Below are positions 58,935 to 64,000 of a stretch of 64,000 bases of DNA, piece after piece. The position numbers and the translations under genes were made by a program. Under the pieces are notes generated by a model that was not told the origin of the DNA, searched no databases, and worked only from the letters and a program-made list of their open reading frames with translations. Numbering within the stretch: position 1 is the first letter of the stretch; every line of letters starts with the position of its first letter. The stretch comes from Schauerella fraxinea (lineage in GTDB: Bacteria > Pseudomonadota > Gammaproteobacteria > Burkholderiales > Burkholderiaceae_B), in the NCBI GenBank assembly GCA_030849965.1, contig JAVDKL010000003.1:372001-436000 (forward strand). Reading direction: 5' to 3'.

Positions 58935-60452
58935 ATGGCCAGACTCGTGCTGTTGCTCTTGGGCGCGGACTACCTGCGCCAGCGTTGGCGTGGATTGTTC
59001 ATCACCGGCTGCGTGTGGCTCCTCGCCGGCATCGTCATCTTCATCGATGCGCTGGATGGCGCCCTGTACTTTCCCATCGAATTTTTCGCCTATCTGTTTT
59101 TGATCGAGGGGCTGGCCACGCTGATCATCGCCACCACCGGCGTGGGCGGCCAGCGGGTGCTGCGCTTTACCAAAGGCACGTTCGCCGTGGTAGCTGCGGC
59201 GCTGATTCTGGCGGGCCATCATCACGGGCACTTCGTATTGTCGATGATCTTCGGCGCGCTGTTTCTGGCCGATGGCCTCCTGCAATGCGCGTCCGCCTAT
59301 GTGGTGGCGTTCCCGCGGTGGCGTCAAACCTTCGCGGCCGGCGTCGCCGAAATCCTGTTGGCGATATTTTTCTTTCAGCCGTATCCCACAAACTATGTGG
59401 GCACGTTGCCTTACTGCCTCGGACTCTTCCTGATGCTCGCCGGGGCGAAATTGATCATGTTGGCGCGGCGGGTGAAAGGCCTTGCTGCAACGCCTGCACC
59501 GGATGCGGGGCCAGCTGGCGCGATCGAACCCGAGCGGCTGGTGTCGATGACAGGTGAACCGATCGGCGACGGGCCACGCACGCCGCCGCCGTCTGCGTCC
59601 ATTGGAAGCGCGGCGTCCCGCATCTCCGATACGGGGCCGGCCATACAAACCTGGTTCGAGGGTCCGCCCAGCGACGACGAACGGGTGCTCACGGTGCATG
59701 TGTGGACGCCCACCGGATCGTCCAAGGCCCCCATCGTGCGTCACCGCGTGATCGATCGCTATATCGCTGCGGTCGACGTGAATGGTGTGATTTCCACCGG
59801 TCATGCGGCGCTGGAAACGGCCGAAGGCATCTACATCAGCCTGTATCCGAACGCCGATATCGACCGGTCGCCGGATCAGTTCGGCCGGACGTTGCGGGCC
59901 ACGCCCGACAACAACGTGCCTGGGCAGTATCAGCCGAGTTATGCCATCGAGTCGGTGGCGTGGTGCCCCGCCACCGTGCAGGTGCGAATCCGCAATTACA
60001 ACGCTGCCGCGCTGGCGCGGTTCTGGTCCGAGTATCGGCAGGACGCCACCTACAACCTGACCTATCGCAATTGCTCGAGTTCGGTGTCGGCGGCGCTGGA
60101 AGCCGCCGTGGAGGGTGTGTTTGGCCGTCTATATGGCGAGCGAGCCGGATGGCGTGCGCTGGTGCGCCTGTTGGCCACGCCGGAATTGTGGGTGGCCTCG
60201 CAGATCCGCAAGCGCGCGATCACGATGGCCTGGACGCCTGGCCTCACCCTGGATTACGCCCGCGCGATGAGCATGCTCGCCGATCCGCGGCCTTTCGGCT
60301 GGTGGACCATGTGGCAAGCGGCGATCGGCCGCATGCGGGCGCTGCGGCGTCAATGGCGCAAACAGGACGCGGCGGCGCCCGCTTCCGGCTCTGATGTCGA
60401 GGCCGACTCGCAGGCGATCGACATAACCCAAACGAATGTGGAAGATAAATAA
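58935..60452 (+). CDS. HdeD-like membrane domain fused to a putative permuted papain-fold (NlpC/P60-LRAT-like) domain
   Basis: 505 residues, SD AGGGGA. Residues 1-180: about six membrane helices with HdeD/DUF308 character (WRGLFITGCVWLLAGIVIF, FGALFLADGLLQ). Residues 181-245: Pro/Ala-rich linker. Residues 250-470: a soluble domain with ISTGHAALE (His290) and, 90 residues later, YNLTYRNCSSSV (Cys380), an order His-before-Cys as in circularly permuted papain-like enzymes (LRAT, YiiX). Catalysis is inference from those two motifs. Starts 19 bp after the LysR stop and may be co-transcribed with it. Confidence 0.7.
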   Translation: MARLVLLLLGADYLRQRWRGLFITGCVWLLAGIVIFIDALDGALYFPIEFFAYLFLIEGLATLIIATTGVGGQRVLRFTKGTFAVVAAALILAGHHHGHFVLSMIFGALFLADGLLQCASAYVVAFPRWRQTFAAGVAEILLAIFFFQPYPTNYVGTLPYCLGLFLMLAGAKLIMLARRVKGLAATPAPDAGPAGAIEPERLVSMTGEPIGDGPRTPPPSASIGSAASRISDTGPAIQTWFEGPPSDDERVLTVHVWTPTGSSKAPIVRHRVIDRYIAAVDVNGVISTGHAALETAEGIYISLYPNADIDRSPDQFGRTLRATPDNNVPGQYQPSYAIESVAWCPATVQVRIRNYNAAALARFWSEYRQDATYNLTYRNCSSSVSAALEAAVEGVFGRLYGERAGWRALVRLLATPELWVASQIRKRAITMAWTPGLTLDYARAMSMLADPRPFGWWTMWQAAIGRMRALRRQWRKQDAAAPASGSDVEADSQAIDITQTNVEDK

Positions 60453-60552
60453 TTAGAATTTTTCTTATGAGTGGCTGCGGCGTATAACCGTTGCACAGGC
60501 GGCCCGGCAGCGGCCGCCGTGCTTCGATTGGACCATTCAAGGAGATCCAGAC

Positions 60553-61878
60553 ATGAGGGGAAAACCATTGGCGAGCGGGCATCAGCCCGTACGCGCGTCC
60601 ACCGCCGCGTTCGTCGGCACGATGATCGAGTGGTACGACTTTTATATCTACGCCACCGCCGCCGCGCTGGTGTTCGGCAAGCTGTTCTTCCCGTCGGTCG
60701 ATGGGTTTTACGGCACGCTTGCGGCGTTCGGCACTTTCGCCGTCGGCTTCTTCGCGCGCCCGCTGGGCGGCGCGGTATTCGGCCATATCGGCGACAAGAT
60801 CGGGCGCAAGAAATCGCTGGTGATCACGCTGCTCATGATGGGCACCGTCACCGTGCTGATCGGCTTGCTGCCGACCTACGCCGTGATCGGCGTCTGGGCG
60901 CCGATTCTGCTCGTGCTGCTGCGCTTCATCCAGGGCATCGCCGTGGGTGGAGAGTGGGGCGGGGCGGTGTTGATGGCGGGCGAACATTCGCCGGACGCCA
61001 AGAAACGCACCTTCTTTGCCTCGTTCGCACAGATGGGCAGCCCGGCCGGGTTGATTCTCGCCACCCTGATGTTCAAGCTGGTGACCGGCATGGACGACGC
61101 GGCATTTCTGGACTGGGGCTGGCGCGTGCCGTTTCTGTTCAGTGCCGTGCTGGTGCTCGTGGGCTTCGTGATTCGCTTGAGTGTTAACGAGTCGCCTGAC
61201 TTCGTGAACGAAAAAGCCAAGCAGGCCACGCAGGTCAAGGCGGCGCAAACGCCGTTGATGGAAGTGCTGCGCGGCGCACCGAAATTGCTGGTGCTGACGG
61301 TATGCGCCAACGTCCTGGGCATCGCCGGGTTCTACTTCACCAATACCTTCATGATCGCCTACACCACGCAGTATGTGGGGCTGGATCGCGCGGTGATTCT
61401 GAATTGCCTGCTGGTCGTCTCGATCATGCAGTTCTTCATCACGCCGCTCTCGGCCTATGTGGCGGAGCGCGTGGGCAACCGGCGTTTCCTGATCACCACC
61501 GCATTCATTTCGATGTTTACGCCGTACGCGATGTTTACGTTGGTCGACCAAGGCACGCTGGGCGCCATTACGTTGGGCGTGGGATTGTCGGTGTTGTTCC
61601 TGGGCGCCTATTACGCCGTGATTGCAGGCTACGTGAGCGATGCTTTCCCCACGCGCATCCGCTACACCGGCATCTCGATGGCGTATCAACTGTGCGGCGC
61701 GATCTTCGGTGGGCTGACGCCTATCCTCGGCACGATTCTGGCCGAAAATTTCAAGGGCCAGTGGTGGCCGCTGGCGGTTTTGTTTACCGTCATTTCGATG
61801 CTGTCGCTGGTCGCGGTGGTGATGTTGAAACACGGTGATCACACGTCGCCGGACGCGCCGTCGACGGCGCACGCTTGA
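60553..61878 (+). CDS. MFS metabolite:H+ symporter (MHS family)
   Basis: 441 residues, 12 helices, with the MHS opening GTMIEWYDFYIYATAAALVFG and RPLGGAVFGHIGDKIGRKKSL; VGGEWGGAVLMAGEH in helix 4-5 region. SD AAGGAG before ATG 60553. Imports a carboxylate, betaine or similar compound. The HDAC-like gene follows by 22 bp with its own SD, so a two-gene operon is likely. Confidence 0.93.
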   Translation: MRGKPLASGHQPVRASTAAFVGTMIEWYDFYIYATAAALVFGKLFFPSVDGFYGTLAAFGTFAVGFFARPLGGAVFGHIGDKIGRKKSLVITLLMMGTVTVLIGLLPTYAVIGVWAPILLVLLRFIQGIAVGGEWGGAVLMAGEHSPDAKKRTFFASFAQMGSPAGLILATLMFKLVTGMDDAAFLDWGWRVPFLFSAVLVLVGFVIRLSVNESPDFVNEKAKQATQVKAAQTPLMEVLRGAPKLLVLTVCANVLGIAGFYFTNTFMIAYTTQYVGLDRAVILNCLLVVSIMQFFITPLSAYVAERVGNRRFLITTAFISMFTPYAMFTLVDQGTLGAITLGVGLSVLFLGAYYAVIAGYVSDAFPTRIRYTGISMAYQLCGAIFGGLTPILGTILAENFKGQWWPLAVLFTVISMLSLVAVVMLKHGDHTSPDAPSTAHA

Positions 61879-61900
61879 GTCGCCTTAAGGAGCTACACGA

Positions 61901-62926
61901 ATGAAAGCCTTTTTTCACGCCGATCAATCGTTGCATCATCCCCAGACGTATCTGTCGCGCGGCAAGATGCGCACGCCGCAGGAAGTGCCGTCGCGGCTTG
62001 ACGCATTGGTGCAGGCCGCCCGCGGCCTTGCATTCGATGTGCAAACGCCGCCCGATGCCGGCGCCGCTGCGTTGTCGGCCGTGCATTCGCTGGACTACCT
62101 GCGCTTTCTGCAGGATGCGCACACGCGCTGGATGGCGTTGCCGGACGATTGGGGCAACGAAGTGATCTCCAATATTTTTGTGCGCGAACCCAACGCGTTG
62201 CGCGGCGTGCTGGCGCAAGCGGCGCGGCATCTGGCCGACGGCAGTTGCCCGGTGGGACCGGATACGTGGACGTCTGCCTATTGGTCGGCGCAATGTGCGG
62301 TGGCCGCGGCCGACAGCGTGGCAGCAGGCGACCGGCAGTCGTATGCCATCTGCCGGCCACCCGGTCACCATGCACGGCGCGACGCGGCCGGCGGTTTCTG
62401 CTATCTGAACAATGCCGCGATCGCTGCCGAGCGCCTGCGCGGTACGTTCAAGCGCGTGGCCATTCTCGATACCGATATGCACCACGGCCAGGGCATTCAA
62501 GAGATCTTCTACGAGCGCGACGACGTGCTGTACGTGTCGATTCATGGCGATCCGGAAAACTTCTATCCGGTGGTGGCCGGCTTCGAGGACGAGCGTGGCG
62601 CGGGTGCGGGCTATGGCTACAACATCAACCTGCCGATGCCGCATGGGTCGCCCGAGTCGGTGTTCTTCGACCGGTTGGCCCAGGCCAATCGCGCCATCAC
62701 GCTGTTTCAGCCCGACGCGCTGGTGCTGTCGCTCGGTTTCGATATCTTCGAGAAAGACCCGCAGGCGATGGTGTCGGTAAGTGCCGACGGCTTCGAGAAG
62801 CTTGGCCGTGCCGTAGGCGCCTTCGGCCTGCCTACCGTGATCGTGCAAGAGGGCGGCTACTATATCGAAGGATTGGAAGACAACGCGACGCGCTTTTTCG
62901 GCGGGCTGGGCGACGCAGGGAAATAA
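61901..62926 (+). CDS. Histone deacetylase-family amidohydrolase (acetylpolyamine amidohydrolase-like)
   Basis: 341 residues. Zn/active-site motifs PPGHHARRDAAGGFCYLNN, ILDTDMHHGQG and LSLGFDIFEKDP. Length and sequence suit bacterial acetylpolyamine amidohydrolase, which deacetylates N-acetyl-polyamines or related amides. Co-transcribed with the MHS transporter, so the substrate may be imported by it. AAGGAG precedes ATG 61901. Confidence 0.9.
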   Translation: MKAFFHADQSLHHPQTYLSRGKMRTPQEVPSRLDALVQAARGLAFDVQTPPDAGAAALSAVHSLDYLRFLQDAHTRWMALPDDWGNEVISNIFVREPNALRGVLAQAARHLADGSCPVGPDTWTSAYWSAQCAVAAADSVAAGDRQSYAICRPPGHHARRDAAGGFCYLNNAAIAAERLRGTFKRVAILDTDMHHGQGIQEIFYERDDVLYVSIHGDPENFYPVVAGFEDERGAGAGYGYNINLPMPHGSPESVFFDRLAQANRAITLFQPDALVLSLGFDIFEKDPQAMVSVSADGFEKLGRAVGAFGLPTVIVQEGGYYIEGLEDNATRFFGGLGDAGK

Positions 62927-63001
62927 CGCGCCTGCACCGCCATGCCGGGCGCCTCGGCGGCGCGGGATCTTTCATTCTTCCCGCCGCCACCGCTTCGAGT
63001 T

Positions 63002-63973
63002 ATGCCGCCCACCTTACCCCGATCGACTGCTGCCCTTACCGTCGCGCCCGAGCGCATCGACTGGAATTTGCTGCGCACATTCATGTTCGTCGTGCAGGAA
63101 CGCGGGGTGGGGCGCGCCGCCACCGTGTTGCACCTCAGCCAGCCGGCGGTCAGCCAGGCCCTCAAGCGGCTCGAGGATGCCGTCGGCGGCCAACTGATTT
63201 TTCGGCGTCACGTCGAATTTCGGCTCACCGGTTTGGGCGAAGAGATCTACGCCATTGCCCGCGACATGTACGGCACGGTCGCCCGCATCGATGGCGCGGT
63301 GGCCGACCCGGGCGGCACGATCGCGGGGTCGGTACGGTTGATGTTGATGAGCCGGGTGCACAGCCCGGCGTTCGACGAGTTCCTGGCACAGTTTCACCGG
63401 CGCTACCCCAAGGTGGAATTCGCTTTGGAAGTGATGCAAAGCGCAGCGGTGCTCGATGCCTTATCGAAACGCACTTCCGCCTTTGGGATCTGTCTGTGCC
63501 GCCAGCCGGTACCCGGGCTCGAGCGGCGGCTCTTTTTGCGCCAGCGCTATACGGCAGTTTGCGGCCGTCATCATCCGCTGTTCGGCAAACGCCAAGTGTC
63601 GATCGAAGACATGCGCGACCAGAGCTTCGTCTGCTTTTCGAGCGACCAGATCGGCGACACGCTCTCGCCTTTGACCATCTTTCGCGATCAGCAGGGCTTT
63701 ACCGGCCGCATCGTGGGCGCCTCGTCGAATATCGAGGAGATCAGAAGGATGGTGATCGCCGGCATGGGATTGAGCTTTCTGCCCGAGCACATGATCCGGC
63801 GCGATGTGCTCGATGGCGACTTGCGCCGTTTGCAGCCCGATCATTGCGTGGCGGAAATGGACGTGTTTCTCGTATGGCACGGTGCCCGCAAACTCTCGAC
63901 GGCCGAACAGACATTCTTGAGCGCTTTCGAGCGATTGTTGCGGCGTACGCCACTGGATTCGCGCGCGGGCTAA
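63002..63973 (+). CDS. LysR-family transcriptional regulator
   Basis: 323 residues from ATG 63002; ATG 62942 in frame would add 20 residues of Pro-rich sequence. HTH ERGVGRAATVLHLSQPAVSQALKRLE, substrate domain with GTIAGSVRLMLMSR and ASSNIEEIRRMVIAGMGLSFLP. Same direction as and 75 bp after the HDAC-like gene, so probably its regulator. Confidence 0.9.
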   Translation: MPPTLPRSTAALTVAPERIDWNLLRTFMFVVQERGVGRAATVLHLSQPAVSQALKRLEDAVGGQLIFRRHVEFRLTGLGEEIYAIARDMYGTVARIDGAVADPGGTIAGSVRLMLMSRVHSPAFDEFLAQFHRRYPKVEFALEVMQSAAVLDALSKRTSAFGICLCRQPVPGLERRLFLRQRYTAVCGRHHPLFGKRQVSIEDMRDQSFVCFSSDQIGDTLSPLTIFRDQQGFTGRIVGASSNIEEIRRMVIAGMGLSFLPEHMIRRDVLDGDLRRLQPDHCVAEMDVFLVWHGARKLSTAEQTFLSAFERLLRRTPLDSRAG

Positions 63974-64000
63974 GGCGTTGCGCGCGGATGGCCCGTTCAG

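Noticed and set aside
60244-61872. 542-codon frame antisense to the MHS transporter
   Set aside because: His/Arg/Gln-rich shadow of a clear transporter gene with its own Shine-Dalgarno.

Overview
Organism: the window reads as a GC-rich chromosome of a betaproteobacterium, most like Alcaligenaceae (Bordetella/Achromobacter/Pusillimonas-type). The grounds are two Bug/TctC-type solute receptors inside catabolic operons, many LysR and GntR regulators, a CIRCE-controlled groESL, a FecIRA-type iron system, and the DUF3348-DUF802-OmpA-DUF2894 gene block. This is inference from gene content; no rRNA, tRNA or CRISPR was seen. Region 0-7 kb: stand-alone CinA-C (pncC), pyrF, a type-II NADH dehydrogenase-like flavoprotein, dgkA, then a minus-strand unit of cyclic amidohydrolase (5519-6883), isochorismatase-type amidohydrolase (4591-5316) and CobW-type GTPase (3560-4594), suited to ring-opening and hydrolysis of a cyclic ureide or imide. 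Region 7-14.6 kb: acnA and a divergent gntR-FCD regulator share near-identical 14-bp palindromic operators over their -35 boxes; downstream of gntR lie an isocitrate-lyase/PEP-mutase-family lyase, two SDRs and a Bug receptor. Region 14.7-18.1 kb: YihY membrane protein and groES-groEL with a perfect CIRCE element. Region 18.1-22.4 kb: a visibly AT-rich island holding a small PD-(D/E)XK-like protein and an Mrr-nuclease/STAND-NTPase fusion, a candidate anti-phage defence locus. Region 22.4-26.6 kb: LysR divergent from an operon of orotate phosphoribosyltransferase, M20 amidohydrolase (with an odd Gly-rich repeat) and a Bug receptor. Region 26.8-31.1 kb: FecI, FecR and an STN-containing TonB receptor with a Fur box. 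Region 31.2-33.6 kb: MocR and PaiB-like regulators. Region 33.6-39.0 kb: four tightly coupled minus-strand genes (DUF3348, MotA/ZorA-like DUF802 protein with five 87-residue repeats, MotB/ZorB-like OmpA protein, DUF2894), apparently an ion-driven, peptidoglycan-anchored motor complex without the known Zorya effectors. Region 39-49.9 kb: poxB, small unknowns, PAP2 phosphatase, SDR, Sel1-repeat protein, DUF4142 protein, chemoreceptor, and a divergent LysR/MFS pair. Region 49.9-58.9 kb: a minus-strand guanidino/amino-acid catabolic cluster (arginase family, 2-hydroxyacid dehydrogenase, class II aldolase, complete polar amino acid ABC transporter, argininosuccinate-lyase-family enzyme, agmatinase family) with a divergent LysR. 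Region 58.9-64 kb: HdeD-like membrane protein fused to a putative permuted papain-fold domain, an MHS transporter, an HDAC-like amidohydrolase and another LysR.
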